This document shows positions 1-11,142 of a DNA stretch of 64,000 nucleotides, one piece after another. The DNA lies in the NCBI GenBank assembly GCA_963920765.1, contig OY987249.1, forward strand, positions 3,753,230 to 3,817,229. The letters are read 5' to 3'. This stretch comes from Ulota crispa. Lineage: Eukaryota > Streptophyta > Bryopsida > Orthotrichales > Orthotrichaceae. The notes beneath the pieces were generated by a model. It ran no database searches, was not told where the DNA came from, and saw only the letters and a list, made by a program, of their open reading frames with translations. How positions within the stretch are numbered: the stretch's first letter is position 1; each line of letters starts with the position of its first letter. The translations under genes and the position numbers were made by a program.

Positions 1-46
1 ATAGACTTAACGCATGGCTACCAATACCAGGACCAAAATACTTTTG

Positions 47-200
47 CAAATTAGGGCATAAGCACATTTGCAAATTAGGGCACGACCACATTCACAAATT
101 AGGGCACGGGCACATTCGCAAATTAGGGCACAACCACATTCGCAAATCAGGTCACGACCACATTCGCAAATTAGAGCACGACCACATTCGCATTTCCCCA
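47..200. repeat. 24-bp minisatellite, left copy
   Basis: There are about six to seven units of a 24-bp repeat (consensus half: TTCGCAAATTAGGGCACGAC). It mirrors the longer array in intron 1 of the uS5m gene at 3481-3755. Because 24 is divisible by three, every frame gives an open repetitive peptide. Those reading frames are not genes. Confidence 0.85.
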
Positions 201-261
201 AACTCTCCGGAATGCCGATCCTGCACTACACAAGGGTTCCGGTGCAAACAAACCACCCTAC

Positions 262-513
262 CATTCTCTGCTGCAGGCCCATCAGCGCGCCTCCCGCGGC
301 CCTCCAGCACACATCCTTCGAAGCCAATGCTGCCGCGGCCTCCGACCGTGGCGTCACGCTCCATGCCGACAGCCACGGGTCCAGAAGCGCTGCCCCCTGC
401 TGTTGCGACGACGACGACCCCGCAGGAGCAGCAGCAGCAGCAGCAGCGCCTCGGCCATGCAGAGCCCTGTGCAGACTGCTTCGCCACAGGCGCGCTCCCC
501 TGGCGCCCCACAT
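262..513 (-). pseudogene. Mirror copy of uS5m exon 1 (orphan exon)
   Basis: Read on the minus strand, this is an 84-codon copy of the first coding exon of the mitochondrial uS5 gene, beginning MWGARGARLWRSSLHRALH and ending GLQQRM just before a preserved GT splice donor. It differs from the working exon by a short change after ALH, two extra alanines and one Lys/Arg exchange. The ATG, the tiny upstream ATG-GCG-TGA and the telo-box upstream are kept. No later uS5m exons are visible to its left, because the window ends there. It is either an orphan exon with a duplicated promoter or the start of a second, divergently oriented gene copy that continues outside the window. Confidence 0.75.
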
Positions 514-651
514 GGCGAGCTCCTCCGAAGAGAATGTGCCGCTGCTTCGTCGACGATTGCAGGACGCGAGAGAGGTGTGGCGTCACGCCATCGCGATTGC
601 GATTGCGAGGCTCCGTGTTCCGTCTTCTGGTGCGATATGTGTGTGGGAGGT

Positions 652-660
652 TTAGGGTTT
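652..660 (-). promoter_or_regulatory. Telo-box, duplicated promoter copy
   Basis: TTAGGGTTT here reads AAACCCTAA on the minus strand. This element is common in promoters of plant ribosomal-protein and translation genes. It lies about 140 bp upstream of the orphan exon 1 ATG, the same relative position as in the right arm. Confidence 0.55.
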
Positions 661-788
661 TAGGATCCGGGATTCTGTTGAGGAACCAATCCAAGTCCCC
701 AAAGAGAAGCCCCAGGGCCGGACCCCCACCTCGGCTCCAAATGAGACGTCCCAGTCACTTTTTGATACGCTGGACATTTGATGTATAA

Positions 789-1117
789 TGTAGGAGGCTT
801 ATAAATCGCCCAAGCCCTAAAACCACCCATTTTTTTCAAATGTACTCCGCTTGTACATGTTTTTTTATAAGTTTTAACAATGTATAAACCCTGTATATTT
901 GAGGAGGTGGGTGGTTTTAGAGCTCTATGTCACTTTAATTTCAAAATTTCATAACTAATTTTACAAATTAAAATTCCAAAGAATATGAAACAACATAGAT
1001 TAGATGCCAATTCCTCTCAACTTTCAAGGAAAATTTACTGAAAATTATTCCAAGAAGTTGTACCTCTCCAAAATTTAGTTTCAGCCCTTAGATGGTCAAT
1101 TTATGAGCCTCCTACCT
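789..1117. mobile_element. MITE-like element with GGTAGGAGGC ends
   Basis: The left end GTAGGAGGCTTATA and right end TATGAGCCTCCTACC form short inverted repeats, with TAA/TTA next to the ends. The right two thirds resemble segments at about 24040-24245 and 54540-54897 (shared landmarks: CAGATGCCAATT, TTTCAGCCCTTAGATG, GAGCCTCCTACCTTA). The TTA/TAA flanks suggest a Tourist/PIF-Harbinger type element. No coding capacity is visible. Confidence 0.55.
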
Positions 1118-2915
1118 TAATTGGATATTTAGGCACCCTTTTCAGTAGAGGTGAGAAGCCATGGAGAATAAAATTTCAGCTTATGAAAACTAAAAAACTT
1201 GAGAAGATCAAGCAATATTATTTTTTACACTAGAGATTGTCTTTCCAAGGATACCAAACAAAATAAAGTGAACAATACTTTTGTCCTCTCTGCTAATGAA
1301 AGTGCGCAATTGTTGGGTCCCCAAAGTTTGAGTCAAGCTCACCAAAAAAAGGTAAGCTTAACCAAAACTATAGGGATCATTTGGCTGAAATTCTTGCAAC
1401 CAATTATTTTATTTTTTTAATGTTTTTTTGTAAGATGTTTTAAAAAATAAAAACTCAATTTTGTGGCACCTTCGCATTTTATTTAAAAAAAATAAATTGT
1501 TACCTCCAAAGGTTGGCTTTTCCAAGATAAGCCATGGTACATGGGGGGATATTTTACCACAGCTCCTCACCTCTAGTGTAATGGGGGCTTTAGATAAATG
1601 CCTACTAAGACTTGAAGGGGTCACGTCTTCGGACCTATCAAGTGTCGATCAATTGATATATGTTGTGATAAAATGTTGTAGACTTAATACCATGTACTAT
1701 AAGGTTACTATGACGCTGCGAGCTTGGTTTAGTAAATAGATTGATTGATTTACTACCTATTGTATGCTTCTCAAACAATGCCAAAGTGGTGCATCCATAC
1801 TAATATTGTTTCTAACTAGCAAGCTATGCTAAAGTTGCTACACGCTTAAGGATAATGCTTGCATGATATTGTGGGGATAATATCACACAACTTCTCCCCC
1901 TTATTTTGTTGCAATTGTTTAGTAAGAAGTCAACTTTTTTCTTTTGGTGGATGGGGCCTTTGTCTTGAAAGCATTGTGTACCTTAATTTGGATCACAAAA
2001 AAATAACTTCATTAAATGTCACATTGTATATAGGGGTAAATTTATCTATTGAAAGTATCTATTGCAATATTGAGTATTCTGAAGTCTAGCCAAAAATTTA
2101 AAAAATTAATTATCCACAAGTTGCTCAAATTTAGAAGGTATAATATTCATTAACTTCCTAGAAAATTATTTTTGTTGAAAGGGCACTAGATGTTTCTAAA
2201 TTGCTTATGTAGCAAAACCCTCATAAACATGTCTACCCTCTTGCAAGATTTTATAGTCTAATGTACACTTTAACTTAGAGAAGATACAAATAACTTCTTA
2301 TGAACAAGAGTACTTTGTATTGAATCTAGAATCTACTAATGTATTGTGACATGGCTTATATTTTTATTAATTAACTAATATCAAATTCAAATTTTAATAA
2401 AAACTTTAGAAAAAAAAAATTCTGAAAATTAAGTGAGAGCTATGTAAAAAATTGCACTAATAAAATGCTGGTACCTTGAAATAAATAAACTTTCAACCGT
2501 TACCAATGTGTAACTCTTAAAACAAAATAATGTTTTGTGTATAAAAATACTGTAGCATGACCTAGCATGTGTCATTGCTATGACAAAAATGATTTTTTCA
2601 CCCAAAGTGGTTTGTGTACATTTATATGAATTGAAGATGGTTTTGGTTATGTAGTCATGTAAGTATTTCACCAGTTGTTAAACATCCATTGTGAAAAAAA
2701 TATCATGTATTTTCAAATTTAATGGGATCATAAACATGGAAATGGTTTGTTTTTTATGATGTTGTTCACGGGAATTATATGAATAGAAGTGGGTTGTGTG
2801 TGACATGTTCTTTGGAAAGGTTTGCAACTACTAACCCTTACGTAATTTTGAAACTGATCACATGTCTACAATTGGCAACTACTTTCTGAGTTTTAGAACC
2901 TTGCAACATAGAGGG
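1118..2915. other. AT-rich spacer of the inverted repeat
   Basis: This is about 1.8 kb of AT-rich sequence between the two arms. Open frames are short, lack recognisable motifs and are not supported as genes. If the right arm is the working uS5m promoter, this spacer is a shared upstream region for two divergent start sites. Confidence 0.6.
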
Positions 2916-3011
2916 AATGTCCAGCGTGTCAAAAAGTAACTAAGACTTCTCATTTGGAGCCAAGGTTCTTTTGGGACGTGGATCGGCTCCTCAACAGAAT
3001 CCCGGATCCTA

Positions 3012-3020
3012 AAACCCTAA
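3012..3020 (+). promoter_or_regulatory. Telo-box upstream of uS5m
   Basis: AAACCCTAA lies about 140 bp upstream of the uS5m start codon. It is typical of plant promoters for ribosomal proteins and other translation genes, which fits the product. A two-codon upstream frame (ATG GCG TGA, 3085-3093) follows in the leader. Confidence 0.6.
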
Positions 3021-3162
3021 ACCTCTTACACACATCGCACCGGAAGACCAAACACGGAGCCTCGCAATCGCAATCGCAATCGCAATGGCGTGACGCCACA
3101 CCTCTCTCGCGTCCTGCAATCGTCGACGGAGCAACGCCAAATTCTCTTCGGAGGAGCTCGTC

Positions 3163-6100
3163 ATGTGGGGCGCCCGGGGAGCGCGCCTGTGGCGAAGCAG
3201 TCTGCACAGGGCTCTGCATCGTCAAGGCGCTGCTGCTGCTGCTCCCGCGGGGTCGTCGTCGTCGCAACAGCAGGGGGCAGCACTTCTGGACCCGTGGCTG
3301 TCGGCATGGAGCGTGACGCCACGGTCGGAGGCCGCGGCAGCATTGGCCTCAAGGGACGTGTGCTGGAGGGCCGCGGGAGGCGCGCTGATGGGCCTGCAGC
3401 AGAGAATGGTAGGGTGGTTTGTTTGCACGGGAACCCTTTTTGTGTCCCACAGGATCGGGCATTCCTTAGAGCTTGGGGAAATGCGAATGTGCTGGTGCCC
3501 TAATTTGCGAATGTGGTTATGCCCTGATTTGAGAATGTGGTCGTGCCCTAATTTGCGAATGTGGTTGTGACCTGATTTGCGAATGTGCTGGTGCCCTAAT
3601 TTGCGAATGTGGTTGTGCCCTGATTTGAGAATGTGGTCGTGCCCTAATTTGCGAATGTGCTAATGCCCTAATTTGCGAATGTGCTAATGCCCTAATTTGC
3701 GAATATGCCTGTGCCCTAATTTGCGAATGTGGTCGTGCCCGGATTTGCGAAAGTCTCTTTTGCACTTAGATTTCAACAAATATCTGCTGTAATTGGCCTT
3801 CGCTGTAGTGATTTGATGATTGTGTGCTAACCAGGGATTTCAAACAAGCTCAGCCTGTCGTCGGGCTACTTCTGATTCTGGTAAATATCACCTTTTTTCT
3901 GTTCTTCACTTGCGTGTCGGGCCACTTTAGATTCCACAGGTTGAAGCAAATGCGATTAATTGTTTTAATCAATGATCCCATAGGGATATGGCGACAACAA
4001 ACTTATTAGTACGTCAGTAAATCAAGGAGATAATGAATGCAACTGTCATATAATTCTTTAAGATCTAAATAATAAGTAACGAAATGTCAAGTCCAACTTG
4101 TAGGTATTTCTAGAAAATAACAGTAGGCCTTCCTTAATTGAACACCCTTGAAGTGTGCAGTGCTTCAACGTCATCACAGTAAAATACTTTTGGAGCTCCC
4201 AGTGGTAGTTTTTGAGAACTTGTCTTGGAATCTATCATTCCTTTCTGCTAGCTTTCTATAGAAAAATAGCCATTGTATCAAGACTAGTGTCTCTTTTACG
4301 GTATTTTACCGTACCTTAGCAAAATTTGAATCAACCTCATGTGCATCTACTTGTGATATAACAATATTGGAATCATCCATTGCGACACAATACCTTGTGA
4401 TGTATTTGATGTAACAGGAATTTCATTCACAATTGAACCGTTTTCTTTCGGTGACTTGACTGTTGATTTTTTGTAGTTAGTCTGATTCACAGTATTGTAA
4501 GAGGCCTAGCGTAACTGGGTCGAAGCTCGTGGTTTTGTTTAATTTTTATGACACTCCATTTCCTGCAACTCTTGTTTTTTGTTACAGAGAATTATCCTTC
4601 AGGTGCGCAAAAGGAACCCCTACTCAGACCGAAAGAGGTCGATGTGGAGGATGACATCGATGATGAGCCGCTTGAGAAGGACCCTAGTGAAATCGTCTCT
4701 GAAAGTCCACCTCGGGAACTTTCAAGTTTGGAACTTGAGCTACAAAATGCTCCACGGAGAAAACAACGTTTTATATTACAAAATGCGTTGAAGATTCGGA
4801 ACATCGAAACCGAAGGAAGACCTCGGAAGCAAGTGAGAATTCCACCCTACAAGATGGTGCAGTGCATTTCGTGTATGGCAACGCTCTCCAAAGAGGGCAT
4901 TATGTGGCATAAAGGGCTGACGAGGAGGGCGGATCGTGACAAGGAAATACTTTATTTCACTTAATCTGCCGTCCTCATCAGCCCTTTATTTCACATAATG
5001 TCATGAGCTCTTCATTTCACATAATGTTGAATGAGGAGAGCATTGCTCAGCATTAACCAATGCTGGAATATTTGCCTAATTGGATGAGAAAACCATGATG
5101 CCTGGTTATACAGCCATTTCTATGTAATGACTCTGAAAACTCCAACTACAACTAGTAGTCTACCCTTTTTTTGACTTGTAAGTTTCCTGGCGTTAGTTTA
5201 CGTATGTCATCTCGCTATTTGTTTTGCGTTTTAGATGAAAGCCTTACGTCCTGATTGGTGTTTACTTGTGTGCAATGCAGGGGTTTACAATGAAGGTAGT
5301 TGATGTCAATCGAACGTGCAAAGTGACCAAGGTATTTATCTTAATTTTGTCTACGTTGGGGCCAATCCTAGAGTATGATCTCAAAGATTCCTCTGTTATG
5401 TCAACTGAATTTGTTTACTTGACGTTGATATATTAGTTCAAGGGATCAGTAATAAGGTAATTTCACTTCAAATTCAAGACAATTTTGATGTAACTTTGAC
5501 TTAATAGTCGTCAATGTAATATCAAGTTCAATGCCGATGACATTTATATTATATTCTCGTTTAGCTGACACCCTTTGCATTAGACTAAAATGACTTACGA
5601 ATGACGCAACAAGAAATGAATTTAATGCCTATTAATTTACCTTTTAGAATTTTGTCAAGGCTTTCCATAGTCAGAACTGTAATCTTCATTGTCTGAAGCT
5701 TATCTTGAAGGGTTTATCTAAAAGGCAATTGTTTTCCTCCTCAAGGACCAGAACTGGCATTTACTATTATCTACATGTACATGCTATTGGGTTACCAACT
5801 CACGTTGTGATTTAAATTCCTTTTACCTTGAACAAAGGATGTAGTGCAGGGTTTGCATATAATGAGATCTAGTAGCCTGATTCATTTGTTTTACAGGGAG
5901 GGGGGATTCTGAATTTCACTGCATTAGTGATTTGCGGCAATGGAGACGGGGTAGCCGGCTATGGAAAGGGCAAGGCTGCTGAAGTTTCAGCAGCTGTTGA
6001 CAAGGTTCATAGCTTCACTACAGCCTGATTTTTTCCCATTCTCTATATGCCAGTCAGCTTACGTGTCAACACTTTCGTCTCACCCCACAGGATTAGCTGC

Positions 6101-7073
6101 CTTTTTATTACACTCAAGTTGACATTGACGTTTGTTCTTTGAATTTTATCAGGCTTATGCCCGGGCTCTACGCAATTTACACTACTTTGAGAGATTTGAT
6201 GGTCACACCATCTTTCACGAAAAGAACTCCAAGTATGGTCAGACCAAGGTATTTTCACTCTGAGATTGTACTGACGGTTAAAGACAATCGATTTGGAGTT
6301 TAGGTGTAATTACACTTGCATTTAGAGAGGATTCAAGATGTGCTCAGTCTTGCATCTGGTATAACTGAGAATGCCCACGCTCACATCACCATCATTTTAA
6401 AATGACCGGTTTTTGGTTTTGTTAGTACCGATCCGGTGAATTTTGAGGAATCATTGACACCTGTTTCCTTCTGGTTTCAGATTTATTTGTGGCCAGCTCA
6501 GTCAGGGACGGGGATGAGAGCGAGTCATACAGTTGGTGGTATTTTACGCTTGGCTGGCTTTAAAAATGTGAAGTCGAAGGCAAGTTCTCTGTCATTTTTC
6601 CTGGAAGAACTTCGTTTTGCACATCAGCGTGAGAACACAAATTTCTAAGTACAGCATCGAATCTGTTATTTTCCATGTTTTTATGTGATGAAAGAAAACT
6701 TATTGTTGCGAAACATTTGGTGCAGGTTGTGGGTTCAAGACATCCTCATAACACTGTCAAAGCTGTCTTCCAGGCATTGAGTGAGGTAGGGAAGATCATC
6801 TTGCAGTTTTTTGTTTCCAAAGCTTATGGAGTACTTTGTTTCTAAAGTTTGTGGAGTATTTTGTATTGATCTTAGCGGCTTCTACTTTCGCAAATCTTTT
6901 GTGTCGAACTTAGATTCTGCACAGTTTATGATTTTAATCTGCCTCATTAGCCGCTGTCTAGATCTTTTTTTTTGTCAAAACTTATGATTCTAATTTCTTC
7001 TTCTATTCAGATTGAAACCCCGGAGGAGAAGGCAGAACGAGAAGGGCGTGAACGAGTTACACGCCATGCGTAA
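3163..7073 (+). CDS. MRPS5: Mitochondrial ribosomal protein uS5m (spliced, 9 coding exons)
   Basis: Component of the mitochondrial small ribosomal subunit, S5 family, placed near the decoding and mRNA-entry region in known ribosomes. Proposed exons are 3163-3408, 3835-3880, 4588-4856, 5281-5331, 5897-6004, 6153-6248, 6481-6579, 6726-6785 and 7011-7073. All phases agree and give 345 aa. Residues 1-30 are Arg-rich and acid-poor, like a mitochondrial presequence. Residues about 98-187 are a charged linker. The S5 core runs from about 188 (GFTMKVVDVNRTCKVTK, then ALVICGNGDGVAGYGKGKA) to the C-terminal S5 domain (YLWPAQSGTGM, VVGSRHPHNTVKA). Intron 7 starts with GC rather than GT (AG|GCAAGT). The acceptor of exon 3 could instead be after 4602, dropping five residues. 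The S5 core is certain; exons 1 and 2 are inferred from frame, phase and presequence character. Exon 1 lies in the inverted repeat. Confidence 0.88.
3481..3755. repeat. 24-bp minisatellite in uS5m intron 1
   Basis: About eleven units of a 24-bp repeat (TTGCGAATGTGGTTGTGCCC plus four bases) fill most of intron 1. Unit variants with GTGCTAAT or GTGGTCGT are interspersed. The mirrored array at 47-200 is shorter, so copy number changed after the arms duplicated. Confidence 0.85.
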
Positions 7074-8138
7074 TTTAGTTCAGTAGCACCCGCAGGTTTT
7101 AAACGATTCCGAAGTTCTGCTTATACTTCTCAGTTGCAAGAGGTATTGGAGTACTTTGTTGTTTGGTACTTCTGGCAGCAGCTCCAACCCCAAAGGCAGC
7201 CAATGATTAAAATGTTTTCATTATAATCTGCTTAGGCAAGGGCATTATGTCAGGGAAGAGAATTAGATTTGAGTTGGAAGAGGACCATCTGCCATTGGTC
7301 TTCCAAAATTTGCTGAGGTACATTTATGATCAACAAGGTAGCTTCTTTGAGCATCTTGACCCACTAATTACTAATCTGACCATAAGTAGGATAGATGACA
7401 TTATTATTTGCACTCATCTACGTGTACTCTTTTGGCCTTGTCGTTTTGATGACCGGTAGGTCAATTTGCATCACTTGAAGGGTAGTCCAATAAAAGACTC
7501 CAAGCTAGTTTGCTTGGTACTGGCTTAATCCTTTCATCTGTAATTGATTTGTGGACACTCGGCCTTATATCTTCATGTGGTTTGATTTGTGGACACCAGT
7601 GTCATCTTTTTCTTAGAATAATTGGACCCCTGTGTTTGGGATGTTTTGCACTAAAGAGTTCAAGTAAATTGGTGTCACAGGTGAAGAAATAAAGGTGAAG
7701 GGATAAAGAGAGCCCTTAGTGAAGTATATTGACAAAAGTAATGAAAACAGTGGATTGTGTTCCAAACCAAAACTTGGATACATTGTGCTTTTATGTGCGT
7801 GTAGGTCTAACTTCGTACAGTCATAAAATTGTTGTTTAGTTGATGAGACATACTAGTATTGTATTGACATTTAGTGTTAGTAACACTCATCTTGAATGCT
7901 GACATTGAATGTGCACTATTCTGCTATCAACTATGTTCACTGAAATTTTCTGATTTCAGTATGAAAATTTTCTGGTTTCTCCAAAACATGTGCAATTATA
8001 GAGTTTGTAATAATTAAGGGTAAGTGCAAGTGCAAGTTTTTCAATAGGATAAGTGATTGATTTCAACAGCTTATAGCATAGTGTTGATACAAAACTTGAT
8101 TACTTATTCTCATATGTTGGCAACACTAAAAAAAATTA
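7074..8138. other. uS5m 3' flank, no gene seen
   Basis: This is the 3' untranslated region and AT-rich downstream DNA. Short open frames at 7247-7459 and 7510-7692 show no recognisable motifs and sit where transcript tail would be expected. Nothing else is supported. Confidence 0.5.
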
Positions 8139-8570
8139 CTAGGTATTAAACAAAATCCGTTTCAAAATATATATAACTAGTTTTTTCTTGATTTTGATTG
8201 ATGTTATCATGCATTTTAAGTAATCCAAACTTTTAAAATTTATAGGTGCATTATTTTTCATACATTTACATATAACTTGCATGAATTTTGTGAATTTGGT
8301 CCTTTTAAGTGCAGCACTTTTTAACCTTACATTATAAGTTTTCATTTACATTCCCAAAAGAGTTGAGTGCATGAATCTTACAATGCTCTTTAAATACTTT
8401 AAAGCTTTAGAAATTGGTGATGCATAAATTTTTATAAATTTATGTGAAATTTGCATGATTTTTGTAAAGTAGGCACCCTTTAGCTCGCATACACAAAAAT
8501 ACATGACATTTGAAAGTACACATGTTACACCTCTTATACAGATGTAATGGAGGTGTAAATTTTCTTTCAT
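8139..8570 (-). repeat. Degenerate tandem duplication, ~220 bp
   Basis: Two adjacent minus-strand frames (8139-8345 and 8346-8570) give recognisably similar peptides, for example FTKFMQVICKCMK beside FTKIMQISHKFIK, followed by similar LDYLKCMI / LKYLKSIV stretches. The similarity points to an old tandem duplication of about 210-225 bp. Both frames are AT-rich and match nothing I know, so I call it a repeat rather than a gene. Confidence 0.35.
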
Positions 8571-9579
8571 TAATATATGTAAAATAAAAAAAAATGTACA
8601 TTTTGGCTTTGCGCAGGATTCTCACCCTTCCTTGACATCTAACACGTGCCATTTGATCCAAACCTTGACTCCTAACTTGATCTCTGATTCCTAATTTTTG
8701 ATATGGCAGTTATAGTTACATTAGCAAATTGTTCAAATGACAAGAGACAAAATACTACATATTATTTTAATATGGCATACATCAAATTAAAGAAATATCT
8801 CATAATTAAAATTAAGTTTTAAAAAAATGATCATCATGTACATAATGATATAAGAAATTTACATAGTTTTTACTGTTGGTTTGCTTACAAGACATATTAT
8901 ATTTTAGAATATTTTTGGTTGAGCTTGTATTACACCAAATGCTTATTTCATATTTCTTTTTTGCTTTCTTGCATTTTTGCATACCATTTTATAATATAAT
9001 TTCAAAATTTCTTTATAGTTATTCAAAAACATCATTTCATATAATTAAAGTTTGATTGATAAAAAATGTAAGAAATATAATCATGTATACCAATAAGAGA
9101 TTTTGTAGATGGTTTTATCTCATGTGAGTTTATTAGCATAAGTGATTTTGAACTACAATATTGGTATCCTTAAAAAAATGAAACATTTCAATGTAAATAT
9201 ATTACATTTAATGATCTTATAAAATAATTGTTTTAATTACCAAAAACATATTTCCATCTTTATTTTTGTATTGGTCTCGTTACTTAACTAGACTTCTTTT
9301 TTTTCAATAAAATGCAAACAATAAAATTAAACATACTAAAAATCTACACATAAAAATTTACAAGTTTTGACAACATTGACTTTAACAAATCGTACATACT
9401 CATCAACATTATTTGTTTACATATCAAGATTAAAAATGCTTAAAATGTAGACGCAAGTTTCTCAATAAATTACAATTAGGATTGCTTCATTGTTTAATGT
9501 TTTCTTGAAAACAAATATTACTAATGACCATTGCATAATAATTTTTTTTAAAGAATCTATGCATTTAGCTACTGTGTTG
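8571..9579. other. AT-rich intergenic DNA
   Basis: Very AT-rich sequence between the degenerate duplication and the long inverted repeat. I see no gene, RNA or clear repeat structure in it. Confidence 0.5.
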
Positions 9580-11142
9580 TAATAACTATGGTTAATAATT
9601 TGTTAGTTCATAACATAATTATTTCAAAATTATTCATAACTTATAAAAAAATCTTTTTAAATAATTGGTGAATTGCCTTGAAAAGAATCTTTTTGTGCTT
9701 TCTACCCTCATTTCTCAAACACTTTAGAAGATGCCCTTGCATAGAAAAATTCAATTATTTTTTTCAATTTAATATTCGGCAAAAAATTATACAAAAATTT
9801 ATTAAAAATTAAAAATAATAATAATGTAGCAACATCTCTCTTTTGTATTAAAAAAGTGATTTTTAAAATAGGCAACTTACAAAGATAGGTGATGCAATTA
9901 ATTTAGACACATATAACCAAAAAGAATGATTCAATTCAATTGTCTTGTTTATTTTAGCTAAAGGTGATTTAATAGATTTTAACGTGGAAAAGACAAATTG
10001 TGGATCTAACAAAAATTTAAAATTTATCAAATACTAAAAACATATTTAAATTTTTTAACTTTTTTTTTTTCATGTTCATAGCTTTTTCATTCAATGAGTT
10101 TTTAAAAATTGATCTAAAGCTTGTAATAAATGTTAAAAATTTATAAGATGATTTTGGATATGATTATTTATTTTGACACAAACATTATTTATATTTCTCA
10201 TATTAATAATTAAAAAAATAGTGTTTTAGAAGTCTAATAATATATAGCATTAGAATTCACATTAGATTACATCTTAAAACTTTTGAGGTTTTTTTAAAAG
10301 CTAATTTTAAATTTAGTCTATTAAAAAGTTAGTTTTTTTTTATGTGTAATATCAACTAATGATTTTAAGCTTAAACACTTTATACTGATTGATTTCATTC
10401 ACAAGACCCAAGCTAGCATATACCACAAGATTGGGTCTTGTGTATATAAAGATGAGAACACAAAGATCCATTCCTACATCACACCCCTCTCACGCATTTA
10501 ATACTTCATTAAATTCAAAATTTAAATCATACATCTCAAAAGTTCTAGTAATACATTGAGAATGTATTGATTTAGATTGAATGTAGATTTGTAATGATTT
10601 TAAATGCAATTGAATCATAATTTAAAGTTTTTTTCAAATACTTTTTTATTAATATTTTTCCTAATCTTATTTAACTATATCATTCAAGCTTGTGTTTGAA
10701 TCCATACTTGCTAAAATTTTAACTGATCATAGAACAAAATACATGCTGTTTAAAAAATAAAAACGATATAACGTGCAAGTAGAGAATTTATCTGTAAAAT
10801 GTTATAATTTACATGTACTCAATATTATATTTAAAAGCAAAACATGTAAGAGTTGCAATTAAATTAAAAAACTATTAAATTACTTCAAAGTAATAAATAT
10901 GAAAGAAATGATTGTTGCAAATCTTAATCCAATTGCGCTCCTCTATTTTTGTTAATGATTTCTAAATCTAGTTTTGCTTCTTCAATAATTCTTTCAATTG
11001 TAATACAAGCTTCTAAATACATATGCATATCTACACCATATTAATAAAAATTTATCCGTTTCAAATTTTGTAATTAAAGCACTAATATACAATACATCTA
11101 AATATCAAAGCTCTTTAAATAGAATAAAAATCACACTTTTTT
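9580..11142. repeat. Long inverted repeat, left arm (1,563 bp)
   Basis: Base n of this arm pairs with base 33008-n of the right arm, and this held at every landmark I compared, with no net indel and no internal mismatch seen. The arm is AT-rich and without coding frames. It has a dyad at about 10402-10440 (ACAAGACCCA ... TGGGTCTTGT) followed directly by a TATA-like TATATAAAG. Arms stop abruptly at both edges without a target-site duplication that I can see. Confidence 0.92.
10402..10452 (+). promoter_or_regulatory. Dyad plus TATA-like box inside the arm
   Basis: An inverted pair, ACAAGACCCA and TGGGTCTTGT, is followed by TATATAAAG, then by less AT-rich sequence. This looks like a promoter, for example of a transposable element or non-coding transcript. 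The identical copy lies at 22556-22606 on the other strand. No downstream reading frame is seen, so the call is weak. Confidence 0.3.

Larger units (their letters stand above)
47..778. repeat. Left arm of a 5'-gene-end inverted repeat
   Basis: This stretch is the reverse complement of about 2916-3755. It holds, in mirror order, a 24-bp minisatellite (about 47-200), a copy of the first coding exon of the uS5m gene (262-513, minus strand), its 5' leader and a telo-box at 652-660. Similarity starts near base 47 and stops near 778, where both arms share a run ending in TGGACATT. Peptides from the two exon copies agree at all but a few positions, so the arms are closely related. The arms are separated by about 2.1 kb of AT-rich spacer. 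Confidence 0.85.
2916..3755. repeat. Right arm of the inverted repeat (uS5m 5' end)
   Basis: This arm is the reverse complement of 47-778. It carries the leader, first coding exon and start of intron 1 of the uS5m gene. It is longer than the left arm mainly because its 24-bp minisatellite has more units (about 11 against 6-7). Neither arm shows a clear target-site duplication at its outer edge. Confidence 0.85.

Noticed and set aside
47-200. CRISPR-like regular repeats
   Set aside because: Units are contiguous with no unique spacers, and the setting is a plant nuclear genome.
7-201. Open frames giving repeated SQIRARPH-type or ICECGRAL-type peptides (also at 3517-3765)
   Set aside because: They are translations of a 24-bp minisatellite, open in several frames because the unit length is a multiple of three.
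7247-7459. 70-codon frame downstream of uS5m
   Set aside because: Lies in the expected 3' untranslated region, has no motif and no splice partners.
9580-11142. The two arms as solo LTRs in opposite orientation
   Set aside because: No TG...CA ends and no 4-6 bp target duplication around either arm.
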